A stretch of DNA of 64,000 nt from assembly GCF_023856365.1 (NCBI RefSeq), contig NC_064548.1, forward strand, positions 16,103,642 to 16,167,641, given 5' to 3'. A program made the translations under genes and the position numbers. This stretch comes from Brienomyrus brachyistius (Eukaryota > Chordata > Actinopteri > Osteoglossiformes > Mormyridae). The notes under the pieces are model-generated. The model searched no databases. It was given only the letters and a program-made list of their open reading frames with translations, and was not told where the DNA came from. The first letter of the stretch is position 1; each line of letters starts with the position of its first letter. Shown one piece after another: positions 1-11,045 of the stretch.

Positions 1-234
1 TACACACCACCCACATAATAAATTTGAGATTCAGTATTAATATGTAGCTATCGCCCTAATATTGAACCCGGTGTCTCTGACCTCATTACTTGTAAGTATG
101 ACATAAGTCATCAGTCGCGCTCTAGGTCTGCGCGTGGTTTGTGTATCCGGGTGGTGGTGGTGGTGGGGGGAAGGCAGGGGGGGCTGATTACGGAGAAAGG
201 AAGAGCTGTCCTGCTGCTCAGCCATACGCTGCGA

Positions 235-255
235 CCCCCCCCCCCCCCCCCCCCC
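235..255. repeat. poly-C, 21 bases
   Basis: This is an uninterrupted C run. Similar G/C runs recur through the first 48 kb. Confidence 0.95.
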
Positions 256-449
256 AGTCCCCCATTCCCGCCACTGCCTTACAGCTCGGGTTGACGGCTC
301 TCATTTGCATGACCTCACTCTCTCTCCAGGGCTGTCTTCGCCCCGGGCCGCTGGCGGGGGACGGGTCCCGACTTGCACACTGGCACGAGGGGTGAGCGAC
401 GTCCGTGCACTTTCTGCTAATCAGCCCGCGCAGTGTAGGGATGCCAGGT

Positions 450-471
450 GGGGGGGGGGGGGGGGGGGGGG
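450..471. repeat. poly-G, 22 bases
   Basis: This is an uninterrupted G run. Confidence 0.95.
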
Positions 472-1982
472 ATGGCGGAGGGAGCAGGCGATGTGACAAA
501 CCCGCTCAGCGACGTTTACAGTGTGCGGGGAGCACTCCCTGCGCTTTGCATGCGTGTGCGCTTGTGTGTGTGTGTGTGTGTCTGCGTTTGTATGCGTGTG
601 TCGAAAAGTGACTCAGAACCCCCTCTTATTACTGACAAACTTCCTGCTATTCAGTGAAGTACTACTGACCCCTATAGGCAGGAGGGGGGAAGCGCTTACA
701 TTCAGTGCTACTTTTGACTCATGGTAAAAGAAGCTTTTGTGCTATGAAAATAAGTGAAATATTTGAATATTTATTCTGATTAAAAATGGCCCTGATGGTG
801 AGGCCCGGATACCTCTTCCTGCAATCGCCATCACTGACTTCCCTGCCCCTCTTTGAAGACACAGTGACAGATCCACCTTACAGGGTCCCCACAAAAGCTG
901 CGTCACCTGCTCCCCGCATGCGGTGTCCACACGCACAGACCCCCGCGCTCCGAATCCCAAAGCGCACCCACAAAATCTGGAGAAAGGTCGCATAGATTAT
1001 GAGGTCCTCTTCGGCCAGTCAAACTTTTGTAGGGCGGGGAAGTGTTTATATCTGATCACGTGTATTATTCTTTGTGTAGGTTTTAACAATACCTGCCATA
1101 AAGCAAATTTAAATTTCAGGAGATCAGACTCACAAAAGGGAGAATAGCTTTTTTCTTTAGCAGATACCTTGTTTTTTTACACTTACATCACATAACCCTA
1201 CCATTTCTACATAAGATCATCGTCCTCCATGGGCAAAGACACGACCCTGGCAAGTCATGAGCCCGAATGCAGAGAGCGCTGTGGACAGGCAGATAAATCG
1301 CAGGAACAATGCATTAATAAATAACGGAGCTGCATAGGTGCGGGGCGAGGGGGCTGCAGCCGGGGCAGCAGTAATCCGGGGGGTTTGGCAGGTCCCGCGC
1401 ACATGTGGACCCCACGCTTCCATAATCCCTTTCACCGGCTCGCCGAGCTGCTCTGCTTTTACATTTAAAACGTTTTTTTTTTCCTTCCTCTCCTCTGTCT
1501 TTCTCTCTCACTCCTTCCTCGCCCCAACCAAGTAAATCTCCCTGCTGAAGTGACAGGCCTATTCAACGGCAAGCGCGGCGGGACAGCTGGCGGGGGGGGG
1601 GTGTGTGAGAGGCCGGTGCCCCCCACACCCGTCCCAGCTCGCCCTGTCCTGCCGGAGCGACGGCCGTGCCCCAGCTGAGCCCACGGTACACCCCCTCCCA
1701 CCCCACCGGCATTTCTCTGAACCTCCCCTGTGTCAGGCTAGACAGACTGCCACCCCAGGGGGAGCCATGTCAGCAGGGGGGTTGGGGGGGGGTTGCACTT
1801 TGCTACATGATCACCTCAATGTCATGGTAATGACTACATAACGCATAGGCCATGGGACTGTCATTTTATGCCACCTAAAGCACAGGAATTTTAAAAATAC
1901 ACATGAATCCCTTCATCGTACTTTATGCACATCTGGCCATGTTATACAAGTGCTCTTTCAGCCTTAATTTTATCAATCAACA

Positions 1983-2270
1983 TCCATCCATCCGTCTTCT
2001 AACCACTTATCCTGGCCAGAACTGCAGGGGGTGGAGCACAGAACACATACTTGGTGGGAGACTAGCCGCTCACAGGACACATACACACCATTCTTACTCT
2101 ATAAGGACTTTAGAGGTGCCATTTAGCTCAACTGTATGTTTTCGGAACCCCCTGCAACACGGGGAAAGCATGCAGGCTCCAAACTCAGGGGTGGGATTTG
2201 TACCCCCAGCATGGAGGTACAAATGAGCATGGCTGCTCACGGAGCCGTCCTGCCACCCCACCCTGCTTCT
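1983..2270 (+). repeat. Dispersed fish repeat, near full-length degenerate copy
   Basis: It starts with CATCCATCCATCC, then TTCTAACCACTTATCCTGGCC, and runs through ACACATACACACCATTC, a word like GGCAATTTAGAGGTGCC, and ACACGGGGAAAGCATGCAGGCTCC. It ends near a B-box-like GGGATTTGTACCC, followed by CATGGAGGTAC. From memory this is the order of parts in a very common actinopterygian repeat. Copies or parts also occur at 2720-2830, 5626-6260, 51838-51938, 54226-54265 and 59872-59995. Confidence 0.7.
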
Positions 2271-2611
2271 TGTACTTCCATTAAAATATTCAAATTGAAG
2301 TGAATGTGAAGTGGGCTGGTGTCTGACAGGGGTGCGGGTCGAGGCCCAAGTGTGGCCACCTCGTTAACTGGCTGTGGGGGTGGGGCTCTAGGATGTAGGG
2401 GACTCCTCCTGGCCACACCAAGGACACAATCACAGGGGTATATGGCGTTTAGTAACAATCCTCATCCTTAATCTTCTTCTAAGCCTGTCCTCCATATCGT
2501 CTGTCATCTTCTGGAACCGCACATGTAAACAAAGCTGATGATTCACACAGGTTGGACCAGAGAGTAACACAGGAGGAAGGAGTAACTCTGTGTGTGTGTG
2601 CATGTGTGTGC

Positions 2612-2830
2612 GAGCGGGTATGCCCATCCTTATGGGGACACAATGTCCCCTAACATGATAAATATCCGTTTTTTTTTTTTTCCATTATGGGGACCGGTTT
2701 CCTGGTGTGTGTGTGTGTCTGTGCCCTGCGATGCACTAGCTCCCCGCCAGGGTGTTCCCTGCCTGGCACACACCCCCAGAGTCACCGAGACCTCCCACTG
2801 GATAAGCAGTTATGGAAGACGGATGGTTGT
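2612..2830. repeat. Two adjoining repeat fragments
   Basis: The left part (GGGTATGCCCATCCTTATGGGGAC, then ATTATGGGGACCGG and TG repeats) matches the CA-flanked element at 60917-61180. The right part (CCCTGCGATGCACTAG, CCAGGGTGTTCCCTGCCT, GATAAGCAGTTATGGAAGACGG) is a fragment of the 5.65 kb dispersed family in inverse orientation. Confidence 0.6.
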
Positions 2831-4028
2831 GAGGAAGGAGTAACAGCAAAGTCATCGTTAAGCTTCTCCAAATGAAGCCTTCGCTCCCGCAGTTTAAGGG
2901 TTTTAATGTCATCCGGAAACAGTGAGAGCCATGATGGCAGCACAGAGCTCAAGCAGAGACTCCCTCTGAGGATCTCCAGCCTTCCGCACAGTTTGTCAGA
3001 AGCAGTCTAATATGTTCTTGTCAGACCCTGGACAAGCAGTGAAGCTCGGGGCGAACAGCAGAGACAGCACTTGGCGACAAATGAGAGGGGCAGAGGCGAT
3101 ACCGGGAAACGTAAAACAAGACAGGCAGCAGCAGACGAACAAAATGTCAACGGGCAACGTCTCCCAGAGCATGTGGGAGTTACAAATTCCGCGATGTAAT
3201 GCTATGCCACACTACACTACATAGGAAAATACATGCTCACGATGCAATGTGTTACGCGAGAAGATTTCCGGTAAGCAATAGCTTTTGCTCAAGCTGATCG
3301 GTATTCTCAGTCGTTGGAAGCTACTCCACGAAGTGGAGATGCTGAGTTCGTATGCTTGAACTTCACTGTACTATCAAAGTACAACCATTTCCTGGATGGC
3401 CCATCTACTCTCCCGCGCCATGGGCAAAATGTACGGGCAAGATTCAGCTAGTATTCCGTCATTAATATTTTAATTATAATTAGGAAGTTTTATTGTTAGG
3501 ACATTTTTAGGCAGTAAGAACAGTTCACCAGCATAATAATAAATGTTTTTTTTTGTTAGTCTTAGTGCTGCATAAACTGCCTGCAATTCCAGAGCTAATT
3601 TTCTGTGGATCGCTAAGGGGATTCAAATTTCTTTACCCTGTTTTTTTTTTCCAGACCCGTGAGGGATACCGTGCTGCGACATGCAAAAATACCACGTTAA
3701 AAGTACAACCGAGCAGCACTTTTAAATGTCGGGCGTTGGGTTTGTGCCGTTAGCCGTGACCACGGCCACAAAGCGGCTGGATTCCGTTACTAGGCGCTTA
3801 TCTTCCGTCTTTGCTGAGCAGCTTTGTCTGCCATAAGAGGCAGCAGCTCTATCAGCCTGCACTTTCCCCGGCAGTGACCGAAAACCTCGGCTAAACAGTA
3901 GTTTTGCGACAGCTCTGGGTCCCAAATGCCCCCTGCACCATACCCATAAAGAGAGAGTTAACCTCAGATAGGGACTGAACTCACGATCCCCCCGCCATCA
4001 TTGTCCAAGGCCATGATGGGGAGCAGCG
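2831..4028. other. Intergenic, no feature recognised
   Basis: This is unique-looking sequence with T runs and no supported gene. A possible inverted tRNA-like B-box word lies near 3984-4000 but no SINE body could be followed. Confidence 0.5.
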
Positions 4029-4049
4029 CCCCCCCCCCCCCCCCCCCCC
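4029..4049. repeat. poly-C, 21 bases
   Basis: This is an uninterrupted C run. The next comparable runs are poly-G at 4701-4714 and 5349-5363. Confidence 0.95.
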
Positions 4050-5625
4050 TCGAAGATGAGAGTGTCCAGCGTGCTTATCTGTCCGCTAGGCTATGAAAAA
4101 AAGCCCTTCGACCATGTGCGGGCGTTTGCTCTCTGCTTAACCTGATACCCGCCCTTTCAGGGGCAGAGAAAGGCACAGATATTGGCTTACACCTGCATTA
4201 AGGAAATCCCACCTGCCTGCAGATAGTCTGGGGGTGCCCCGATGTGGTGGGGCAGGAGGGGGGGGGACAGGAGAAGCCATGGCCAGCAGGATAGGACAGT
4301 CAGGTGCACTGGGGCAGGGGGGACTGGGGGCATTCAGAGCGGAAGACCCCAGAGCATACAACCCATAGGGAAGACCCTCCAAAACCAGGTAAAGGGGATA
4401 TCTCTGAGAGGGATGTAGAAGGGGGCATGTGACGCACGCTACCCCCTCCCCCCAGGGGATAACATGTCACAGCCAGGGCAGCCCCTCCTCTGCATTCTCT
4501 GTGGGCGAATGGTGAGAAATAAGGTGCAGTAACGGCACTTTTAGCGTGTAGCTACAGACCATCCCGGGCCGGATGGGGCCAAGCTGCACCTCCACCCAAA
4601 GGATCGCATTGTCTCTCACGGCCTGGTGGCCCCTGGACCATCAGAGCGTGCTGGAGGGAGTCAGGTGAATTTTGTTTTATTTCAGCAGCCAGGCGGGGGT
4701 GGGGGGGGGGGGGGTGTCTAACCAGTATGCCGAGTCACCTGCTCGCCCCATTCTGAGTGAGACGTGCCTACTGGGGAGAGAAATGGAAGTTCATTGAGTT
4801 GTGGGGCGTCGAGGGTAATTTGCAACATCCTTGCTTTATTCCCTCTGCTGTTTCTTCCAGCTCTTTTCTGTTTTGTGTTCTTTTTTGTTATAAGGTTCCT
4901 TCTCTTAGGGGGAAGAGGAGAAGAGACCAAACAATTCATCCAAAGGCACTTAGGCTGGTAAAGGTAACGGACCTTAACCACTCCTGGCATGAAAGAGCCA
5001 ATTTCCCAAACTCAGTCCATTTTTTGGTGATTGTGAGATGAGAACAGCAACGTCAGACTTCCTCAGGGAACTGGGCACCAAAACTCACTGGTTCTTGTGT
5101 AATCCAGCAAAGTCCACGGAAATGGTACTTACTTATGAACATCCTGAGTATTGAAAATGTTCTCTTCGATTGGAGCTGCATTTGTTCCTATTCCTGAGAA
5201 AATAGATGCCTCTAGAGGAGCTCTAAGATGCCCCTGCCTGCTGTTATTCCCCTGGAGTACGTCTTGCTGGCACCCTTAGTGATTACCCTCCTGGGGTCTT
5301 CAGGTAAATGATGCCCATTATACGCCAAACGAAGCCTCTTGGGGAGCTGGGGGGGGGGGGGGGAGCAGATAGGGACACTAATTACCAAAGGAGGAATCTG
5401 CTCACTAACAGTCAGTGGCAGGAGCATCTTGGATCACAGCAGAGCATAGGTATGACCTTCATACCATCTTGCTTTAGAAAAAGCTGCGTAAAAACAGGCA
5501 GCACAGAAACTCTATCCTTTGTTTCACATTCGTTTGACACTTTTTCCCAGCGACAGGCAGACACGCATGTTGTGCACGCTGTCCATCTGAATGTTTTCGC
5601 AATTTTTATTACGCATCATCTAGCA
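4050..5625. other. Intergenic, no gene recognised
   Basis: Apart from G runs, nothing beyond short chance frames is visible. Confidence 0.5.
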
Positions 5626-6260
5626 ATCCATCCATCTGCCATAATCCAGTGAGGGATCCCAGTGAGCCAGGGGCACAAAACAAGGCAGGGGACACCCTGG
5701 TGGGATGCCAGTCCATCACAGGGCACAAGGCAGGGGACACCTTGGTGGGATGCCAGTCCATCACAGGGCACAAGGCAGGGGACACCTTGGTGGGATGCCA
5801 GTCCATCACAGGGCACAAGGCAGGGGACACCTTGGTGGGATGCCAGTCCATCACAGGGCACAAGGCAGGGGACACCCTGGACAGGATGCCAGTCCATCAC
5901 AGGGCACAAGGCAGGGGACACCTTGGTGGGATGCCAGTCCATCACAGGGCACAAGGCAGGGGACACCCTGGACAGGATGCCAGTCCATCACAGGGCACAA
6001 GGCAGGGGACACCTTGGTGGGATGCCAGTCCATCACAGGGCACAAGGCAGGGGACACCCTGGACAGGATGCCAGTCCATCACAGGGCACAAGGCAGGGGA
6101 CACCCTGGACAGGATGTCAGTCCACCACAGGACACAAGGTATGGGGCACCCTGGACAGGATGCCAGTCCACCACAGGACACAAGGTATGGGGCACCCTGG
6201 ATGAGATACCTATCTCATCCAGGCAAATGTCTATCGCAGGACAAGGGACACTAAAAAATA
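5626..6260 (+). repeat. 45-46 bp minisatellite inside a dispersed repeat copy
   Basis: About 12 units of GGATGCCAGTCCATCACAGG followed by GCACAAGGCAGGGGACACC run from about 5690 to 6205. Units joined by CTTGGTGG are 45 bp and units joined by CTGGACAG are 46 bp; the last ones carry CCACAGGACACAAGGTATGGGG. The left flank (CCATCCATCTGCCATAATCC) is the head of the dispersed family seen at 1983, so the array is an internal expansion of that element. It keeps several frames open without being coding. Confidence 0.95.
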
Positions 6261-7162
6261 AAATATTTAAAATATTGCACTAAAAATTGCAAAAAATATC
6301 ACAGAAAATAATTACATAGATTCAATATGTCAGTTCAATATCTGATGTCATCAATCAACATTCAGCTATCTGGAAATTTCAACTATCCAGAAGTGCTTCG
6401 GTTGCAGTGCAGTATCTTATATACCAAAGTATAAAATGTGGCTTAAGGAGCTTGCTTTGAACAAAAATGGACATTAGTACTAAACTGCAGCCGTGTTTCT
6501 AGGTCCGCCTTAAAAACCCAGCCTGACGATGCCTATTTGCCCATAAAACCACTTACCCATGTTCTCATAATGGTCCCACAAGGTGGTGTATGGGGAACTG
6601 TGTTAGTGAGAATAAAGGAGCTCTGAGACATCACACTGAGCAGGACGCTACCGGGCCCATTGCTGTCAAAACGTGAGCCTTTGCAGAACATAAACTTCTG
6701 TGACAGGTCCCAGCGTGAGCGTGTGTGTGGGTGTGTGTGTGCACGCATGTTACAGGGGTGAAGAGGTTTCTGCAGACAGCTTCCCATATCTCCATATCTC
6801 CACAGTTGGAGTTCTGTACACCCAGCAGGATGTGCTTCCTTCATCTTCTGCCACATGTCTGGTCTGCTAGACCCCCACCTCTCCCCCATTACAACCCTTC
6901 CCCCGTCCCTCGGTTGGCTCCCATTGCCATGTGACCCCACGACCAGACAGATTATTTCCATTACCTCAACACGACAGGGCCTTGCAGATAATACGTGGAA
7001 GTCGATGTTCCAGGCAGCTAGATGGAGGCACGTGAGGTCCATGTACAGGAATACAACAAATTACATGGCTCTGCTGTCCAGCCAGCAAGCTCCAGTTAAG
7101 CACTCTGCACTGTGGGACCAGCTGCGGCTAGGAATGGGGTCACTCTTCTGCTAGATTGTAAC
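6261..7162. other. Intergenic, no feature recognised
   Basis: The block has an AT-rich left part, and a short GT-rich stretch at 6719-6745. The 169-codon minus frame here has no family resemblance. Confidence 0.5.
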
Positions 7163-7200
7163 TAGCAATGTCCTGATCCACTGTTTTGGTACTACCGATA

Positions 7201-7560
7201 TAATCTGATACATTCGATATGCCGATTCCGAGTCCCGATCCAATCTGATACATCCGATATGCCGATTCCGAGTCCCGACCCAATCTGAAACATTCGATAT
7301 GCCGATTCCGAGTCCTGATCCAATCTGATACATTCGATATGCCGATTCCGAGTCCCGATCCAATCTGAAACATTCGATATGCCGATTCCGAGTCCCGATC
7401 CAATCTGATACATCCGATATGCCGATTCTGAGTCCCGACCCAATCTGAAACATTCGATATGCCGATTCCGAGTCCTGATCCAATCTGATACATTCGATAT
7501 GCCGATTCCGAGTCCCGATCCAATCTGAAACATTCGATATGCCGATTCCGAGTCCTGATC
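7201..7560. repeat. 40 bp tandem array with 160 bp higher-order period
   Basis: Nine units of 40 bp share ATATGCCGATTCCGAGTCC. The last four units (7401-7560) repeat the order of unit variants of the four before them (7241-7400) with only two differences, so the array grew by doubling a four-unit block. The left flank (AGCAATGTCCTGATCC at about 7167) resembles the GATGTCCCGATC ends of fish hAT elements. Confidence 0.95.
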
Positions 7561-7579
7561 CAATCCTTTAATAAATATT

Positions 7580-7830
7580 AAAATATACATACACGTACCA
7601 TAGGCATCATCAGTGCATTCTTCGTCTGAGTAAGCCTTGCGGTTTTTTCTATATTCTTTCTTATGATATACCTGAAAATGCATAACTAGATTTGCTGTAT
7701 TAAATAACACTCTGTTGATACTTCATTTTAAAAGGACTGCATTGCAAACATTGCAGGCAGCTGTCGGACTACTTCAAGTTTCCAATTTGAAGCATTTCCA
7801 CATTGCTGACGTTTCAATAGTTTGCAGTCC
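7580..7830 (-). pseudogene. Dead hAT transposase, BED zinc-finger remnant
   Basis: Read on the minus strand, the frame shows WKCFKLE, a stop, then AACNVCNAVLLK, a stop, then NTANLVMHFQVYHKKEYRKN. The CxxC...HxxxxH spacing with an NTANLxxH core is the BED-type zinc finger at the N-terminus of hAT transposases and their domesticated ZBED relatives. At least two in-frame stops break it and no catalytic domain follows; the frame runs into the 40 bp array. The array plus this remnant probably belong to one decayed element. Confidence 0.65.
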
Positions 7831-8023
7831 CAAGCCGTGTGCCTCAGGCTTACTGCAGCATGCGATGGAACCTTACAAATGGCACAGCTAATATCAATGA
7901 GGTGAGTATAGGAATTTAAGTGGATCTTATCAAGCTGTGCTAATGGATTCCGATCAATTAAAGAATTTGATATCAGCTCAGGATATCATGTGTTGTAAGC
8001 CAGACGTAAACAAACAAAACAGA

Positions 8024-8082
8024 TTAGGTTAGGTTAGGTTAGGTTAGGTCAGGTTAGGTTAGGTTAGGTTAGGTTAGGTTAA
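8024..8082. repeat. (TTAGG)n array, about 12 copies
   Basis: This is a pentamer array with one TCAGG variant. It is the arthropod telomere word, not the vertebrate TTAGGG, and is most simply a microsatellite. It abuts a hAT-type MITE. Confidence 0.95.
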
Positions 8083-8084
8083 GA

Positions 8085-8244
8085 CAGTGGTTTTCAAAAT
8101 TTTTGGACCAATTACCACTTTAAGCAACTACATACCACATGGGTGAAAAAAAAAAATCACAGGAACATGAATCACAGTAATAATTACCACAGTCTTCTCA
8201 CATACTGTCTAGGGGCACTCAGTACCACAGTTTGAGAACCACTG
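8085..8244. mobile_element. hAT (Charlie-like) MITE
   Basis: The ends CAGTGGTTTTCAAA and TTTGAGAACCACTG are inverse copies with few changes and match the CAGTGGTTCTCAAA ends of the hAT-Charlie group (established knowledge). The element is 160 bp with no coding capacity. No clean 8 bp target duplication is visible. Confidence 0.75.
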
Positions 8245-10965
8245 GATTGGAGATGATGGTGCTGAGGTCTTTTATTCTGAGCACACAGAGACCTTCTCAT
8301 GCCCCTGTACAGGAAGAGACATTTTTATCAGCTTTATTCTAGGAGCTCTAAAGGTTGACAAGGATTAAGGACGGCCGGTTAAAGTTCTCCATCCCTTGTA
8401 GTAGGCCTCAGGCTTGAGTAACCACATTCGCAAGTCAGTCTGCAGTCAGAAATCCTCTATAAATGCTACGCGACCCTTGACCTAACCCGGAACTAGCTAG
8501 CCACCACCTGCCGGCATGTGACCGCTGAACAGTAAATATTCATCACCTTGGTTTGGCTGAATTCGCACCACCCAGCACAAGAGTGCAGCATCATCCAGGA
8601 GTGCTTCGAGCAAACACTGACTCTCACTGCTTCTTTTCGAAAGACGTTCATCTCGGAGATGAATCCTGTTACATAGACTCTGTGTGTCTGATACGTGCCG
8701 ATACCACATCCCGGAGCCCCAGTCCCAGACAGCAAACGAACGACTGGAGATTCAGCTGGTAGCAATCATTAATACCTCAAGATTGCCAAGCGTAACCCAT
8801 GACCAAAGGCCACTTTCCCTGTTCCCTGTGCCCTCAGGCATTCTTTTTTTAACTGGTGCAACCTGAAAACCTGTCAGCTTGCATAAAACTCAGGGACAGA
8901 ATCAAGCTTCTATGTTTCCTCTGTTGAGCTTTCACTGGGTCCTTCAAACACTCAGCAGCTTCCTCGCTTATTAATGCACGCCCACAAGCCAGACTGCAAA
9001 GCCCGACTTGGAGAAAGCCCTTCATCTGAGCCTCCGTGGTTCACCTGGGCCTCACGTTTCAGAAGTGAACGATGTGCTCTTTCTGCAGATTTCCTTGTAT
9101 CAGCCTGTGACGTGAGGCTTTAACTCTGGTGCATCTTACCATCCCTGAGTGTCATGGATTTTCATGGACATGTTGTGTAAACCGGCCATAATGGGGCGTA
9201 CGTCCATTAAATTGGGCTTAATTGTGTACAATTGTTTTATCTGGGACAATCACAAGCTTGGAGAATCTTTGAAGACGGTTCTACTCGCATGTAACCACAA
9301 GCTCCCGGCTATCACAGATGTGGACCAAACGAACTCAGCAAAACACACATATAAACTGTTTAAATCATTCTAACGGGCTCAGAGTGCCCTACTGGATGCG
9401 TAGGTGATTTTAAAGGCTTTTATTTATTCGAAATATATGCACATTGACAGTAATTAAGAAATATGGTATTTGGATTGTTTCTTCCTTACTGGTTTCCAGG
9501 GGTGTTTGTAAATATGACCCATATTTCTTCAGGTTGAAAGCTGAATGTGCCGACCCAAGCAAGGGCACCAGTCTGACATTTTGTCAGGGGACACATAATG
9601 TCTAGCTATGACCCGACTGCTCTCATCTCAGACACCCGCTGGGTAACTCCGTGGGTCTAACAGCCTAAGAACTCGTGGTCGTTGGGATGCAGCGCCTATT
9701 TCATCCCAAAATATAATGTAACTGAATTATCACAGGTGGTGGAAGGTTCCAGTTTTGTATCTGTTTCATCTTTTGTTTGTCTAAAAAACATCTTTGAAGT
9801 ACATTAAGAATTTTTAAATGATGTATTATGTACTCCCAGTGTAGGTTTTATTGAAATGGTTAAATTATTGACGGGAAATAATCTACCACTGGGTCAGATT
9901 GGAAGGCCAAATTATATATATACTTTTGGGGTTAGCTGGTCATGGGTGTAAAATGAATGCCACCCTATGTCTGAGAGCACTAATTGCCGAAAGCATGGTT
10001 TTGTTTGTCTGTTTTCATACCCTTTTATATTTGGCTCAAGCATTTTTTTCCTACGTTTCATTCTTTTTCATTGAATTTATTTCTTTTGACACCGTTCATC
10101 TGTCACGGTGCTTGGGGAAAATAAATGACCATCTGCATCACCTCGTCCCTGTCAAAAGGCGGATTTTTTTTTAAACAGCAGCCCTCGGCTGTCCTGTGAC
10201 ACGGGCAGAATTGATCCGCGCCTTTTAGACAGGCAGCGTAACCACATACAAATGTCTAAGCGGGCAGAAAATTATACATCACTACACGCAAATATTTTAA
10301 CGGACAGTCATTGCCTGTATCTATGGGCGCTCATCTTAATTGATCAATTAGCAGGATGAATCTGATATTTTACACTCAGTTTTCCAACGGCAAGAAGCAT
10401 ATTCCAACAGCTCTGCACGTAACAAACTCCCAGTTTTATCAGACTGAATCTAGAGTAAGGGGGGGCCAAAAGTTGCTAATTGGATCAGCCCATGGGGTGG
10501 GGGGAGGGGGGAGCGGCTGGAATGAAAGCGAGCGAACACACAACCCTCTGTGGAGCGTGTCTGGGAACGCGGGGTCAGCTGGGCCGGGAGGCCGGAACCC
10601 TCTGCTCCCCACGGACATCTCCACCAAACGGGGGCTCATTAGACGGTCAGGCTCAGGTGTGACCCATTACCGGCTGCTTGACGAGGCTTTGTCACCAGGG
10701 GCAACAGAAAGAGGACGTGAGGGGGGTTTTTTATTATTAATGCACATAAAAGGCTGTTTTCTTATTCGCTCTCCCCATTTGTTCTGTGAAGGGGTCTCTT
10801 TTTTCGTTTGTTAGCGATACCAACGAAAAGATTAAAAGTGGCCCATTGTCTTCTCAGACTCGTCAGTCCTGGGCTGCAACCCTCCCCCGGCACGTCATAG
10901 ACTGTGTGTGTGTGTGTGTGTGTGTGTGTATAAAAGATATTATCTTTATTGCTGTCAGCTATTTC
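8245..10965. other. Intergenic, no gene recognised
   Basis: This is mostly unique sequence. No coding exon, RNA gene or named repeat could be supported. Confidence 0.5.
10903..10929. repeat. (TG)n microsatellite
   Basis: This is an uninterrupted TG tract of about 13 repeats. Confidence 0.95.
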
Positions 10966-11045
10966 AACTTACATTCATTTTTATTTAGCAGATGCTTTTG
11001 TCCAAATGTAAGTGAGGCAGATGCTACATTACAAACATACTGTCC
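10966..11045 (-). mobile_element. SINE tail fragment
   Basis: ACATTCATTTTTATTTAGCA followed by GATGCTTTTGTCCAAATGTAAGTGAGG is the inverse of the common fish SINE tail (CTTTGGATAAAAGCRTCTGCTAAAT). No tRNA-like head is attached. Confidence 0.65.

Larger units (their letters stand above)
1..1982. other. GC-rich noncoding block with mononucleotide runs
   Basis: No gene was recognised. The block contains a poly-C run (235-255), a poly-G run (450-471) and a (TG)n tract (563-582). Short frames here come from low-complexity Pro/Gly/Arg codons. Confidence 0.6.

Noticed and set aside
5649..6283. Long repetitive reading frames (up to 201 codons) on both strands
   Set aside because: They are made by the 45-46 bp minisatellite, whose unit has no stop in several frames; there is no start context, splice structure or family match.
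7201..7560. CRISPR-like regular repeats
   Set aside because: Units are contiguous with no unique spacers and the genome is a vertebrate.
7140..7710. Repetitive minus-strand frames of 110-172 codons
   Set aside because: They are produced by the 40 bp array; only the short BED-finger part at the right has meaning, and it contains stops.
8024..8082. Interstitial telomere
   Set aside because: The unit is TTAGG rather than TTAGGG and the array is short; a microsatellite explains it.
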